DNA from: Pseudomonas libanensis
Lineage (GTDB): Bacteria > Pseudomonadota > Gammaproteobacteria > Pseudomonadales > Pseudomonadaceae
NCBI RefSeq assembly: GCF_001439685.1
Contig: NZ_JYLH01000024.1
Span: 1-64,000 of the forward strand
Length of the DNA: 64,000 nt
Direction: 5' to 3'
The notes beneath the pieces were generated by a model. It was not told where the DNA came from. It did no database searches and saw only the letters and a list, made by a program, of their open reading frames with translations. Below, piece by piece: positions 38,523 to 47,677 of the stretch (its first letter is position 1; the number at the start of each line of letters is the position of its first letter). The position numbers and the translations under genes were made by a program.

Positions 38523-40372
38523 ACATGATCTTTCTGACTTTCGTATTTCCCCTGATCGGTTTCCTGCTGCTGTCGTTCTCCCGTGGACGCTGGTCGGAAA
38601 ACCTCTCGGCCCTGGTCGGCGTGGGTTCCATTGGCCTGTCGGCCATCGTGGCCGCCTACGTCATCTGGCAATTCAACGTGGCACCGCCCGAAGGCGGTCA
38701 CTACACCCTGGTGCTGTGGCAGTGGATGTCGGTGGAAGGCTTCAAGCCCAACTTCGCCCTCTACGTCGACGGCCTGTCGATCACCATGCTCGGCGTGGTG
38801 GTGGGTGTGGGCTTCCTGATCCACCTGTTCGCGTCCTGGTACATGCGCGGTGAAGCGGGCTACTCGCGCTTCTTCTCGTACACCAACCTGTTTATCGCCA
38901 GCATGCTGTTCCTGGTGCTGGGCGATAACCTGTTGTTCCTGTACTTCGGCTGGGAAGGCGTGGGCCTGTGCTCGTACCTGTTGATCGGTTTCTACTACAG
39001 CAACCGCAACAACGGTAACGCGGCGCTCAAGGCCTTCATCGTCACCCGCATCGGCGACGTGTTCATGGCCATCGGCCTGTTTATCCTGTTCCAACAGGTG
39101 GGCACGCTGAACATCCAGGAACTGCTGGTGCTGGCACCGCAGAAATTCCAGGTCGGCGACTTCTGGATCACCCTGGCGACCCTGATGCTGCTGGGCGGCG
39201 CCGTGGGTAAATCCGCGCAACTGCCGCTGCAAACCTGGCTGGCCGATGCGATGGCCGGCCCGACCCCGGTGTCGGCACTGATCCACGCCGCAACCATGGT
39301 GACCGCCGGTGTCTACCTGATCGCCCGTACCCACGGCCTGTTCACCCTGGCGCCGGATATCCTGCATCTTGTCGGCATCGTCGGCGGCGTGACCCTGGTA
39401 CTGGCCGGCTTCGCCGCGCTGGTGCAGACCGACATCAAGCGTATCCTCGCCTACTCGACCATGAGCCAGATCGGCTACATGTTCCTGGCCCTGGGCGTTG
39501 GCGCCTGGGACGCGGCGATCTTCCACCTGATGACCCACGCGTTCTTCAAGGCCCTGCTGTTCCTCGCTTCCGGTGCGGTGATCGTTGCCTGCCACCACGA
39601 GCAGAACATCTTCAAGATGGGCGGCCTGTGGAAGAAATTGCCATTGGCCTACGCCAGCTTCATCGTCGGTGGTGCCGCCCTGGCCGCCCTGCCGCTGGTG
39701 ACCGCCGGTTTCTACTCCAAGGACGAAATCCTCTGGGAAGCCTTCGCCAGCGGTAACCAGAACCTGCTGTACGCAGGCCTGGTGGGTGCATTCATGACCT
39801 CGCTGTACACCTTCCGCCTGATCTTCATCACCTTCCACGGTGAAGCCAAGACCGAAGCGCACGCAGGCCACGGCATCTCCCACTGGCTGCCACTGTCGGT
39901 GCTGATCATCCTGTCGACCTTCATCGGCGCCATGATCACTCCACCACTGGCCGGCGTATTGCCAGAAAGCGTCGGCCATGCCGGCGGCGCAGACAAGCAC
40001 AGCCTGGAAATCGCCTCAGGCGCCATTGCCATCGCCGGTATCCTGCTGGCAGCCCTGCTGTTCCTCGGCAAGCGTCGCTTCGTGACCGCCGTGGCCAACA
40101 GTGGCATCGGGCGCTTCCTGTCGGCCTGGTGGTTTGCTGCCTGGGGCTTCGATTGGATCTACGACAAACTGTTCGTCAAGCCATACCTCGCCATCAGCCA
40201 TGTACTGCGCAAAGACCCGCTCGACCAGACCATCGGTTTGATCCCGCGCGCCGCCAAGGCTGGTCACACAGCCCTGAGCCGCAGCGAGACTGGCCAACTG
40301 CGTTGGTATGCAGCTTCCATGGCGGCCGGTGCCGTGCTGGTGATCGGCGCCATCGTCGTGGTAGCGGTCTGA
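38519..40372 (+). CDS. nuoL: NADH-quinone oxidoreductase subunit L
   Basis: 617-residue antiporter-like subunit with about 16 TM segments, at the distal end of the membrane arm with the long lateral helix. Proton-path signatures: FYFGWEGVGLCSYLLIGFYY (key Glu) and KSAQLPLQTWLADAMAGPTP (key Lys). Confidence 0.97.
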   Translation: MNMIFLTFVFPLIGFLLLSFSRGRWSENLSALVGVGSIGLSAIVAAYVIWQFNVAPPEGGHYTLVLWQWMSVEGFKPNFALYVDGLSITMLGVVVGVGFLIHLFASWYMRGEAGYSRFFSYTNLFIASMLFLVLGDNLLFLYFGWEGVGLCSYLLIGFYYSNRNNGNAALKAFIVTRIGDVFMAIGLFILFQQVGTLNIQELLVLAPQKFQVGDFWITLATLMLLGGAVGKSAQLPLQTWLADAMAGPTPVSALIHAATMVTAGVYLIARTHGLFTLAPDILHLVGIVGGVTLVLAGFAALVQTDIKRILAYSTMSQIGYMFLALGVGAWDAAIFHLMTHAFFKALLFLASGAVIVACHHEQNIFKMGGLWKKLPLAYASFIVGGAALAALPLVTAGFYSKDEILWEAFASGNQNLLYAGLVGAFMTSLYTFRLIFITFHGEAKTEAHAGHGISHWLPLSVLIILSTFIGAMITPPLAGVLPESVGHAGGADKHSLEIASGAIAIAGILLAALLFLGKRRFVTAVANSGIGRFLSAWWFAAWGFDWIYDKLFVKPYLAISHVLRKDPLDQTIGLIPRAAKAGHTALSRSETGQLRWYAASMAAGAVLVIGAIVVVAV

Positions 40373-40427
40373 CTATGTTTAAGTGCACTGCGTACTTTGC
40401 GAACTTGCGAAAGGAAACGAGCCCGTC

Positions 40428-41960
40428 ATGATTCTGCCCTGGCTAATCCTGATCCCCTTTATCGGCGGCCTGCTCTGCTGGATGGGTGAACGCTTCGGCG
40501 CCACCCTCCCCCGCTGGATTGCGTTGCTGACCATGTCCCTGGAACTCGCACTCGGCCTCTGGCTGTGGGCCCATGGCGACTATTCATTTGCTCCGGCACC
40601 GGGTGTCGATCCGACCTTCGCGCTTGAATTCAAGCACGTGTGGATCCAGCGCTTCGGCATCAACGTGCACCTGGCCCTCGACGGCCTGTCGCTGTTGATG
40701 ATCCTGCTGACCGGCCTGCTGGGTATCCTCTCGGTACTCTGCTCCTGGAAAGAGATCCAGCGTCACGTGGGCTTCTTCCACCTGAACCTGATGTGGATTT
40801 TGGGCGGCGTTGTCGGCGTGTTCCTGGCGCTGGACCTGTTCATGTTCTTCTTCTTCTGGGAAATGATGCTGGTGCCGATGTACTTCCTCATCGCGCTCTG
40901 GGGTCACAGTTCTTCGGACGGCAAGAAAACCCGGATCTACGCAGCGACCAAGTTCTTCATCTTCACCCAGGCGTCCGGCCTGATCATGTTGGTGGCGATC
41001 CTGGGCCTGGTGCTGGTCAACTTCAACAACACCGGCGTGATTACCTTCAACTACGCCGATCTGTTGAAGACCAAGATGTCGCTGACCACCGAGTACGTAC
41101 TGATGCTCGGCTTCTTCATCGCTTTCGCGGTGAAGCTGCCGGTGGTGCCGTTCCACTCCTGGCTGCCTGACGCCCACGCCCAGGCGCCGACTGCCGGCTC
41201 CGTGGACCTGGCCGGTATCCTGCTGAAGACGGCGGCCTACGGCCTGTTGCGTTTCGCCCTGCCGCTGTTCCCGAATGCCTCGGCCGAGTTTGCGCCGATC
41301 GCCATGACCCTGGGTCTGATCGGGATCTTCTACGGTGCGTTCCTGGCTTTCGCACAAACCGACATCAAGCGCCTGATTGCCTTCTCGTCCGTTTCCCACA
41401 TGGGCTTCGTACTGATCGGCATCTACTCCGGTAGCCAGCTGGCGCTGCAAGGCGCGGTGATCCAGATGTTGGCCCACGGTGTTTCGGCTGCGGCGCTGTT
41501 TATCCTCAGTGGTCAGCTGTACGAGCGCCTGCACACCCGTGACATGCGTGAGATGGGCGGCGTGTGGTCGCGCATTGCGTACCTGCCGGCGATCAGCCTG
41601 TTCTTCGCCGCAGCGTCCCTGGGCTTGCCGGGTACCGGTAACTTCATCGGCGAGTTCCTGATCCTGATGGGTGCCTTCGTGCAGACACCTTGGATCAGCG
41701 CCATCGCCACCTCCGGCCTGGTGTTCGGTTCGGTCTACTCGCTGATCATGATCCACCGCGCGTATTTCGGCCCGGCCAAGTCGGACACCGTCTTGCACGG
41801 TATGGATGCCCGCGAACTGATCATGGTGCTCGGTCTTGCGGTATTGCTGATCTTTATCGGCGTATACCCGCAACCGTTCCTGGACACTTCTGCCGCAACG
41901 ATGCATGGCGTGCAGCAGTGGTTCGGCACCGCCTTCTCCCAACTCGCTTCGGCCCGGTAA
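40428..41960 (+). CDS. nuoM: NADH-quinone oxidoreductase subunit M
   Basis: 510-residue antiporter-like proton-pumping subunit. The start MILPWLILIPFIGG follows AAAGGAAA; the frame extends 15 codons upstream without support. Signatures: FFFFWEMMLVPMYFLIALWG (Glu) and KLPVVPFHSWLPDAHAQAPT (Lys). A 55-base gap separates it from nuoL. Confidence 0.97.
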   Translation: MILPWLILIPFIGGLLCWMGERFGATLPRWIALLTMSLELALGLWLWAHGDYSFAPAPGVDPTFALEFKHVWIQRFGINVHLALDGLSLLMILLTGLLGILSVLCSWKEIQRHVGFFHLNLMWILGGVVGVFLALDLFMFFFFWEMMLVPMYFLIALWGHSSSDGKKTRIYAATKFFIFTQASGLIMLVAILGLVLVNFNNTGVITFNYADLLKTKMSLTTEYVLMLGFFIAFAVKLPVVPFHSWLPDAHAQAPTAGSVDLAGILLKTAAYGLLRFALPLFPNASAEFAPIAMTLGLIGIFYGAFLAFAQTDIKRLIAFSSVSHMGFVLIGIYSGSQLALQGAVIQMLAHGVSAAALFILSGQLYERLHTRDMREMGGVWSRIAYLPAISLFFAAASLGLPGTGNFIGEFLILMGAFVQTPWISAIATSGLVFGSVYSLIMIHRAYFGPAKSDTVLHGMDARELIMVLGLAVLLIFIGVYPQPFLDTSAATMHGVQQWFGTAFSQLASAR

Positions 41961-41967
41961 GAGCGCT

Positions 41968-43431
41968 ATGGAATTCACGATCCAACACTTTATCGCGCTT
42001 GCGCCGCTGCTGATCACCAGCCTCACCATCGTGGTGGTGATGCTGGCGATCGCCTGGCGCCGCAATCACTCGCAAACGTTCCTGCTGTCCTGCGCCGGTC
42101 TGAACCTGGCCCTGCTGTCGATCATTCCGGCCCTCAAGGTCGCGCCATTGGCGGTGACCCCGCTGATGATGGTCGATGACTTCGCGCTGCTGTACATCGC
42201 CCTGATCCTGGTGGCGACCCTGGCGTGCGTGACCCTCGCCCACGCCTACCTCGGCGAAGGCGGCACCGGTTACCCGGGTAACAAGGAAGAGCTGTACCTG
42301 CTGATCCTGCTGGCTGCGGCCGGCGGTATCGTGCTGGTCAGCGCGCAGCACCTGGCCGGCTTGTTCATCGGCCTGGAACTGCTGTCGATCCCGACCTACG
42401 GCCTGGTGGCCTACGCCTTCTTCAACAAGCGCTCCCTGGAAGCCGGCATCAAGTACATGGTGCTGTCGGCCGCCGGTTCCGCGTTCCTGTTGTTCGGTAT
42501 GGCCCTGCTCTACGCCGAAGCCGGCAGCCTGAGCTTCACCGGTATCGGCCACGCCCTGGCCGCCACCAACAGCCCGGCGCCGATTGCCCAGTTGGGCCTG
42601 GCGATGATGCTGATCGGCCTGGCGTTCAAGCTCTCCTTGGTACCCTTCCACCTGTGGACCCCGGACGTGTACGAAGGCGCCCCGGCGCCAGTGGCTGCGT
42701 TCCTGGCGACTGCGTCGAAGGTCGCGGTATTCGCGGTAATGGTGCGTCTGTTCCAGATCTCGCCTGCCGCCAACACCGGCGTGCTGAGCAACGTGCTGAC
42801 CGTGATCGCCATTGCGTCGATCCTGTTCGGTAACCTGCTGGCCCTGACCCAGAACAACCTCAAGCGCCTGCTGGGTTATTCGTCCATCGCCCACTTCGGC
42901 TACCTGCTGATCGCCCTGGTGGCGAGCAAAGGCCTGGCCGTGGAAGCCATCGGCGTGTATCTGGTCACCTACGTGATCACCAGCCTCGGCGCGTTCGGTG
43001 TGATCACGCTGATGTCCTCGCCTTACAAAGGCCGTGACGCCGACGCCCTGTACGAATACCGCGGCCTGTTCTGGCGCCGTCCGTACCTGACCGCCGTGCT
43101 GACCGTAATGATGCTGTCCCTGGCCGGTATCCCGCTGACTGCGGGTTTTATCGGCAAGTTCTACATTGTCGCCACGGGTGTCGAAGCCCACGAATGGTGG
43201 TTGGTAGCGTCCCTGGTATTGGGCAGCGCCATCGGCGTGTTCTACTACCTGCGCGTGATGGTCACCCTCTACCTGATCGAGCCCAACCTGCGCCGTGTGG
43301 ATGCCGAGCTGCATTGGGAACAGAAAGCAGGCGGCGTGATGCTACTGGCCATCGCCGTACTCGCGTTCTTCCTGGGTGTGTACCCACAACCGTTGCTCAC
43401 TCTGGTGCAGCATGCGGTATTGGGGGTTTGA
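41968..43431 (+). CDS. nuoN: NADH-quinone oxidoreductase subunit N
   Basis: 487-residue third antiporter-like subunit. Signatures: FIGLELLSIPTYGLVAYAF (Glu helix) and FKLSLVPFHLWTPDVYEGAP (Lys helix). Start MEFTIQHFIALAP, 7 bases after nuoM. Last gene of the operon, followed by a terminator. Confidence 0.97.
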   Translation: MEFTIQHFIALAPLLITSLTIVVVMLAIAWRRNHSQTFLLSCAGLNLALLSIIPALKVAPLAVTPLMMVDDFALLYIALILVATLACVTLAHAYLGEGGTGYPGNKEELYLLILLAAAGGIVLVSAQHLAGLFIGLELLSIPTYGLVAYAFFNKRSLEAGIKYMVLSAAGSAFLLFGMALLYAEAGSLSFTGIGHALAATNSPAPIAQLGLAMMLIGLAFKLSLVPFHLWTPDVYEGAPAPVAAFLATASKVAVFAVMVRLFQISPAANTGVLSNVLTVIAIASILFGNLLALTQNNLKRLLGYSSIAHFGYLLIALVASKGLAVEAIGVYLVTYVITSLGAFGVITLMSSPYKGRDADALYEYRGLFWRRPYLTAVLTVMMLSLAGIPLTAGFIGKFYIVATGVEAHEWWLVASLVLGSAIGVFYYLRVMVTLYLIEPNLRRVDAELHWEQKAGGVMLLAIAVLAFFLGVYPQPLLTLVQHAVLGV

Positions 43432-43456
43432 TCGCTTAGGTTGATGCAGTCAACAG

Positions 43457-43480
43457 AACGGCGCCTTTGGGCGCCGTTTT
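43457..43480 (+). terminator. Rho-independent terminator of the nuo operon
   Basis: AACGGCGCC-TTTGG-GCGCCGTTTT, 25 bases after the nuoN stop. Confidence 0.88.
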
Positions 43481-43667
43481 GCGTTCCCGGGATCTGTTTT
43501 CTCCCTCCCCTGCTCGCTGAATTTTCCTCCTCGATCTGCCTCTTCATCTGGCATCCACCCGCAAAAGCCCGCCGTATGGTGTTTGCGTTTTAAGAAAGTT
43601 CCCACAGCAAGGTCACTTGACCCATGGCGAGTGGACAACCAAACTCTACGCAGGCTACGTACAGAAC

Positions 43668-44018
43668 ATGGATGCTCTATTTATCGAACTGCCGGCATTC
43701 GAGCGGCATCGCAAGGATTATCTGAGTGACGAGCTTTTCCAGGGGTTTCAACAGGAATTGATGAAAAACCCCGAAGCAGGAGACGTGATCGAAGGAACGG
43801 GGGGGTTGAGAAAGGTTCGCTTCGTTGATGAACGGCGAAACAAAGGCAAGCGCGGTGGCCTGCGAGTCATTTACTACTGGTGGTCAGGCGGCACGCAATT
43901 CTGGTTATTCACCTTGTACGGCAAACACGAACAGAGCGACCTGACACCCCACCACAAGAAAGCTCTTAAACACATGCTGGACAGGGAAATCAAAGCGAGA
44001 ACACATCATGAAACGTGA
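43668..44018 (+). CDS. HigB/RelE-superfamily toxin
   Basis: 116 residues from MDALFIELPAFERHRKDYL, the conserved family start; a TTG 17 codons earlier (43617) is possible, and neither has a strong ribosome site. The RelE-fold signature GDVIEGTGGLRKVRFVDERRNKGKRGGLRVIYYWW is split across residues ~37-71, then LFTLYGKHEQSDLTPHHKKAL. Members are ribosome-dependent mRNA interferases. It precedes and overlaps an HTH antitoxin by 11 bases, the toxin-first order of higBA systems. Confidence 0.88.
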   Translation: MDALFIELPAFERHRKDYLSDELFQGFQQELMKNPEAGDVIEGTGGLRKVRFVDERRNKGKRGGLRVIYYWWSGGTQFWLFTLYGKHEQSDLTPHHKKALKHMLDREIKARTHHET

Positions 44019-44322
44019 CATCTTTTCCGAACTGGTCGAAGGCTTCGACGCCCTGGCCGATGAGCGCCAAGGTAAAATCACCCTGCGCACCCACAAAGTC
44101 CACCTCAACAAGCTGGCGCCGCTCACCGCCGATGAAGTGGTCGCCGTGCGTCAGCAACTTAACCTTTCCCGATCAGTATTCGCCATGTACCTGCGTACCA
44201 ACACCCGCACCCTGGAGAACTGGGAACAAGGCCGGGCCAAGCCCAACGCCCAGGCCGTCACCTTGATCCGCCTGGTGGCGCGCTTTCCGGAAACCGTGGC
44301 GCAACTGGCCGCATTGGGCTGA
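44008..44322 (+). CDS. HigA-type helix-turn-helix antitoxin
   Basis: 104-residue XRE-type regulator. The HTH is in the C-terminal half (LTADEVVAVRQQLNLSRSVFAMYLRTNTRTLENWEQGRAKPN), as in HigA2/NadS-like antitoxins. It should neutralise the upstream toxin and repress the shared promoter. Overlap with the toxin gene implies coupled translation. Confidence 0.88.
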   Translation: MKRDIFSELVEGFDALADERQGKITLRTHKVHLNKLAPLTADEVVAVRQQLNLSRSVFAMYLRTNTRTLENWEQGRAKPNAQAVTLIRLVARFPETVAQLAALG

Positions 44323-44337
44323 AAGGTAATAGCCGCA

Positions 44338-44368
44338 AAAAAACGCCCCGGGCATTCGGGGCGTTTTT
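44338..44368. terminator. Bidirectional terminator between the antitoxin and the barrel gene
   Basis: AAAACGCCCCG-GGCATT-CGGGGCGTTTTT; serves the plus-strand antitoxin and the minus-strand gene ending at 44384. Confidence 0.92.
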
Positions 44369-44383
44369 ACATCGCAAACAGCG

Positions 44384-45136
44384 TCAGAACGCGATACCCA
44401 CCTTGAAACCATACTCATCGCGCTTGAGCTTGGTGTTATCGGCCACATAGGAGTCGTCGTCGAGCTTGTACTCTGTACGGGTGTAGTACAGGCCCGCCAT
44501 CACTGGCAGGTCGCCCTTCTGGTTCATCAGCAGGCTGACTTCGGCGTAAGGGTTGGTGCGGTCCTTGAGGTCCACGCTGTCGCTGCCGACGCCGTCCACC
44601 TTGAGCTTGGCGCGACCGTCGATGGTGTGACGGGCGCCGGCTTCAACGCGCAGAGTCATGTCATCGAACTGGTGGTTGTAGCCCAAGGCGGCCTTGGCAA
44701 ACGGCGACTTGTTGGTGAGCTTCATGTCGTAGCCATTGGTGTCCGGCTCATAGCGGGTCCAGGTGTAGCCACCGCCTACGATCACGTCGACGAAGTTGCG
44801 CGCATCCAGCGCGGCACGCCAGCCGAGGTCGAGGTCGGCCTGGCCTTCCTTGAGCTTGTTATCGCTCTTTTCGCCGTACTTGGCTTCGATACCGGCCTGG
44901 TAGATGAAACCGGACTCGGCAGTGAGCTTGTTGCCGAAGTTATAGAACAGGCCGGCTTCAGGCATGTGGTCTTTGTCGCTTTGGCTACCGCCTTCGAGTT
45001 TAAAGTCGTTGTAGCTGCCGAGGATCCCGAAGGTGGAAATCGGGTCGGTGGACGGTGCCGCAAATACCACGCCGGGCGCAGCTACCAGGGCCAGCAGCGA
45101 GGAATGCTTGAGGATTTTTCCGAATAGTTTGGACAT
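44384..45136 (-). CDS. Outer-membrane beta-barrel protein
   Basis: 250 residues with a Sec signal (MSKLFGKILKHSSLLALVAAPGVVFA split at the A-A site near residue 26) and alternating hydrophobic/polar strands ending in an aromatic C-terminus (YGFKVGIAF), as expected for BAM-inserted barrels. Strand-like segments such as DLDLGWRAALDARNFVDVIVGGGYTW and NPYAEVSLLMN suggest 8-10 strands. No family could be named with confidence. Start ATG of MSKLFGK has GGAGAT about 10 bases upstream. Stand-alone gene. Confidence 0.8.
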   Translation of the reverse strand: MSKLFGKILKHSSLLALVAAPGVVFAAPSTDPISTFGILGSYNDFKLEGGSQSDKDHMPEAGLFYNFGNKLTAESGFIYQAGIEAKYGEKSDNKLKEGQADLDLGWRAALDARNFVDVIVGGGYTWTRYEPDTNGYDMKLTNKSPFAKAALGYNHQFDDMTLRVEAGARHTIDGRAKLKVDGVGSDSVDLKDRTNPYAEVSLLMNQKGDLPVMAGLYYTRTEYKLDDDSYVADNTKLKRDEYGFKVGIAF

Positions 45137-45261
45137 CGTCTTACATCTCCATTTTAAGGTGGGCAAAGTATTCAGGAATCGGTTCGAACCCTGGCGTTTG
45201 CAAAAAGTTCGAACTGATTTGCACCAAAAAGGAGAAAAAACGGTTCAGCGAAGGCTCTATT

Positions 45262-46095
45262 TCAATGTTCTTCAGGATTCATACAGATAAGGCGTTCCAC
45301 GGCTTCGCGAAGTTGAGGCTGATCAGGCAGCCGAATGCCGAAGGTATCGCGCAATAGCCCCAGCAATTCATCGGCAGTCTGAATCATGCGCTTTTCACTG
45401 GGTCGATCCAGGTAATGGAGCGCATAGTGGGCGTTGGCCAAGGTATGACGTTTACCGGGAGCCAGCAGCGCGGCTTTCAACTGCCCCACGAAGGGCGACC
45501 CAGGGTGCGTGGAGACGTACCAGTTGCCGATTTCGTAGTCGATGTCTGCCTGGATTTGCAGGTCGAACACATACAGGCCGCGCCACTCTTCGCCGACCTG
45601 GGCCCAGAGCGTGTAGCTGCCCTGATTGAAGGTCAGGCGATAGGGCTCGTGGGCAGTGGCCTGGGGCGCGTCGGTGTCCAGTTGCAACGGACTGCTGGGC
45701 ACCATGCCACCGAAGCCGACGTCGGTGATGTAGCGCACCCCTTCAAGCGTCACCAGGCTCAGGCGGTGGGTGCGCCCGGTGTGGGCGTCTGCCGGCCCAC
45801 CGATCACCACGCGTCCTGTGATGCCCCGGGCTTCGAAGCCCAGTTCCTGCAGCAGGGCCAGGAACAACTGGTTCAACTCGTAGCAATAACCGCCGCGCCC
45901 CTGGTGCAGCACCTTGTGCTCGACACTGGGCAGGTCGATCGGCACCGGCGCGTGCATCAGCGTCGACAGGTTTTCAAAGGCAAAGGTGCACACATGGCTC
46001 AGTTGCAAGTTATGCAGGGTTTGCAGGGTGGGCGGCGGCGGCGAATCGTAGCCCAGACGTTTCAAATAGAGGGCACGGTGAGTGAGTTCAGGCAT
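45262..46095 (-). CDS. Arylamine N-acetyltransferase
   Basis: 277 residues. Uses acetyl-CoA to acetylate arylamines, hydrazines or aromatic hydroxylamines. The catalytic triad is intact: Cys71 in RGGYCYELN, His110 in GRTHRLSLV, Asp125 in ITDVGFGG. The start MPELTHRALYLKRLGY matches the family; upstream frame extension of 20 codons is rejected. The natural substrate cannot be read from context. Confidence 0.93.
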   Translation of the reverse strand: MPELTHRALYLKRLGYDSPPPPTLQTLHNLQLSHVCTFAFENLSTLMHAPVPIDLPSVEHKVLHQGRGGYCYELNQLFLALLQELGFEARGITGRVVIGGPADAHTGRTHRLSLVTLEGVRYITDVGFGGMVPSSPLQLDTDAPQATAHEPYRLTFNQGSYTLWAQVGEEWRGLYVFDLQIQADIDYEIGNWYVSTHPGSPFVGQLKAALLAPGKRHTLANAHYALHYLDRPSEKRMIQTADELLGLLRDTFGIRLPDQPQLREAVERLICMNPEEH

Positions 46096-46213
46096 GGCGC
46101 GGTCCTTGGCACGAGGCGGAGCGTCACTATGCCGCGCCCCCGCGCACGTTGTCATTTTGAATGAACCTTTTTGAACACTGGCCTATCCATCTATAACAAG
46201 ACAGGGAGGCAAC

Positions 46214-46450
46214 ATGAGTACCGCAAAAATCTACACCATCCACTATCAGCTACACGGTCAACCCAAGTCTTTCGTGGTGCGCGCCGAAGTGATGAACAAC
46301 GTCGAGGCATGGCATTGGGCGGCCGTTGATGCCGACATTGCCCATGTCAGCCGCATCGGCCGCGTGGGTCACGAGCAGGTGAAAAAAACCACCCGGCCCT
46401 GGGCGGAAAAGTATGGCATCACTGACGTCAGTTGGACCCCGCCCAAATAA
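46214..46450 (+). CDS. Small conserved Pseudomonas protein (DUF6555-like)
   Basis: 78 residues, MSTAKIYTIHYQLHGQPKSF to VSWTPPK. A good GGGAGG site lies 8 bases upstream. No motif with known function; composition is that of a small folded cytoplasmic protein (alternating strands, HYQLHG and SFVVRAEVM, then helix WHWAAVDADIAHV). I recall similar proteins named DUF6555 in Pseudomonas; the name is not certain. Confidence 0.75.
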   Translation: MSTAKIYTIHYQLHGQPKSFVVRAEVMNNVEAWHWAAVDADIAHVSRIGRVGHEQVKKTTRPWAEKYGITDVSWTPPK

Positions 46451-46454
46451 ACAA

Positions 46455-46476
46455 AGCCCCGCACAACGGCGGGGCT
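46455..46476. terminator. Terminator between convergent small genes
   Basis: AGCCCCG-CACAACGG-CGGGGCT. The T-rich tail is better on the minus strand, for the gene ending at 46481. Confidence 0.7.
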
Positions 46477-46480
46477 CGGT

Positions 46481-46687
46481 TCACTTTTTCAAGTCGCCCA
46501 ACGGATCGTAGGGCGGCTTTTTTTTCGCCTCTTCCTTATCCTTTTTGTCTTTGTCCAACGGCGCGATGGCAGGGCCTATCGGGTCGACCTGGGGGTCTGC
46601 CAAATCCGGCGAGTCCGGGTCAAAGCCCAGCTCATCCTTGCCGCTGGCATGTTCATTGGAATGGGGGCCATCGGTACGCTTGTTCAT
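46481..46687 (-). CDS. Small charged disordered protein
   Basis: 68 residues, MNKRTDGPHSNEHASGKDEL then a run rich in D, P and K (DKDKKDKEEAKKKPPYDPLG), no hydrophobic core, no Cys. An AGGAG site lies 6 bases before the ATG, and codon use fits the genome, so it is likely real. It is 12 bases downstream of another tiny charged gene (46700-46879); together they look like a two-gene unit. Function unknown. Confidence 0.7.
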   Translation of the reverse strand: MNKRTDGPHSNEHASGKDELGFDPDSPDLADPQVDPIGPAIAPLDKDKKDKEEAKKKPPYDPLGDLKK

Positions 46688-46699
46688 CAGGTTCTCCTG

Positions 46700-46879
46700 T
46701 TAAAGCGGGCGCGCTTTGTCGTGGAGGTTTTCCAGGTCTTCTTCGACGCGCTCGACATCGTCGTCCGGGCCACGCTCTTTCGGGTCATTGGGGCGCAATG
46801 CATCGTTGTCGCGCTCTTCTTCGCCGGGCGTGCGGTTCGGGTCGGGTGTACCAGGTGGTGGCTGTTTGTGTTCGGACAT
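46700..46879 (-). CDS. Very small charged protein, probably cotranscribed with the next gene
   Basis: 59 residues read on the minus strand, starting MSEHKQPPPGTPDPNRTPGE, then RPNDPKERGPDDDVERVEED and ending HDKARPL. A GAGGTG site lies 8 bases before the ATG. About a third of residues are Asp, Glu, Lys or Arg, and proline is abundant: predicted disordered. It precedes the 68-residue gene by 12 bases. Function unknown. Confidence 0.7.
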   Translation of the reverse strand: MSEHKQPPPGTPDPNRTPGEEERDNDALRPNDPKERGPDDDVERVEEDLENLHDKARPL

Positions 46880-47030
46880 GATGGTTCACCTCACAAGGGT
46901 TGGTGGCATGCCCTGATTTAGAGAAGGCCCCGCGAGCCATCGTTCAACTTGATTGCCCGGCGGCGGTCTGCCCGTGAGAAGATGCCGGCCGTGCCTATCC
47001 CCCTACAGACACCAAGGAGATTCCCCCCGA

Positions 47031-47552
47031 ATGTTCGAGCTCAGACCCTGCGACCCCGTCATCTACCGTCAACAGACCCGCCGCAGTACGCTGATCGTCG
47101 CCGTGCTGTTCCTGGCCCTGGCCATGTTGCTGTCGAGCCTGGCGGTGATGCTGTTCGGTGAGCCCGGTGGCGACAACTTTCGCTTCAATGTCGGCGGCGT
47201 ATTTGCCGGGGTGTTGATCACTGTCGCGCTGGTGCGTGGCCCGTTCTGGACCCAGCCCTGGCTGGCGCCGGCTGTATACGGTTGGCAGCTCAAACGCAGC
47301 CTGATGAGTGTGACCAATGTGATGCACAAGGTCAGCGAGCGGGTGCAGGCCAGCGACCCGGCGGCCATCAAGCTGTTGCGCTTCTATCACCTGGGGCTGA
47401 CGCAGATGCACGAGCTGGACGCCAACTCCAGCGCCCAGGCGCAACTGGTGGGCGAGATCAAAGCCCACAAGGCAAAGATGCAGGCGCTGGGCATGGATAT
47501 CGCACAAACCCGGCTGGACCCGGCCTGGCTGGACAGCCTGAAAAACGCATAA
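47031..47552 (+). CDS. DUF3087-family membrane protein
   Basis: 173 residues from MFELRPCDPVIYRQQ, with AAGGAGA about 10 bases upstream. Two N-terminal TM segments (STLIVAVLFLALAMLLSSLAVMLFG and FNVGGVFAGVLITVALVRGPFW), then a cytoplasmic helical region (KRSLMSVTNVMHKVSERVQ...LLRFYHLGLTQMHELDANSSAQ). This matches DUF3087, of unknown function. Confidence 0.82.
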   Translation: MFELRPCDPVIYRQQTRRSTLIVAVLFLALAMLLSSLAVMLFGEPGGDNFRFNVGGVFAGVLITVALVRGPFWTQPWLAPAVYGWQLKRSLMSVTNVMHKVSERVQASDPAAIKLLRFYHLGLTQMHELDANSSAQAQLVGEIKAHKAKMQALGMDIAQTRLDPAWLDSLKNA

Positions 47553-47677
47553 GGCCGGGCGGCGTCTAGGCTAAAAATAATTAACCTACTGAAAAATAAG
47601 AAACTTCTTACATCATTTCAAGGTGATCATTCCCACTCTAGGCACCTCCCTCTCTAACCCGCCAGAGAACCTTGCCT

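Noticed and set aside
46649..46921. 90-codon plus-strand frame over the tiny charged genes
   Set aside because: The minus strand has two well-spaced ribosome sites and natural starts and stops; the plus frame lacks a ribosome site.
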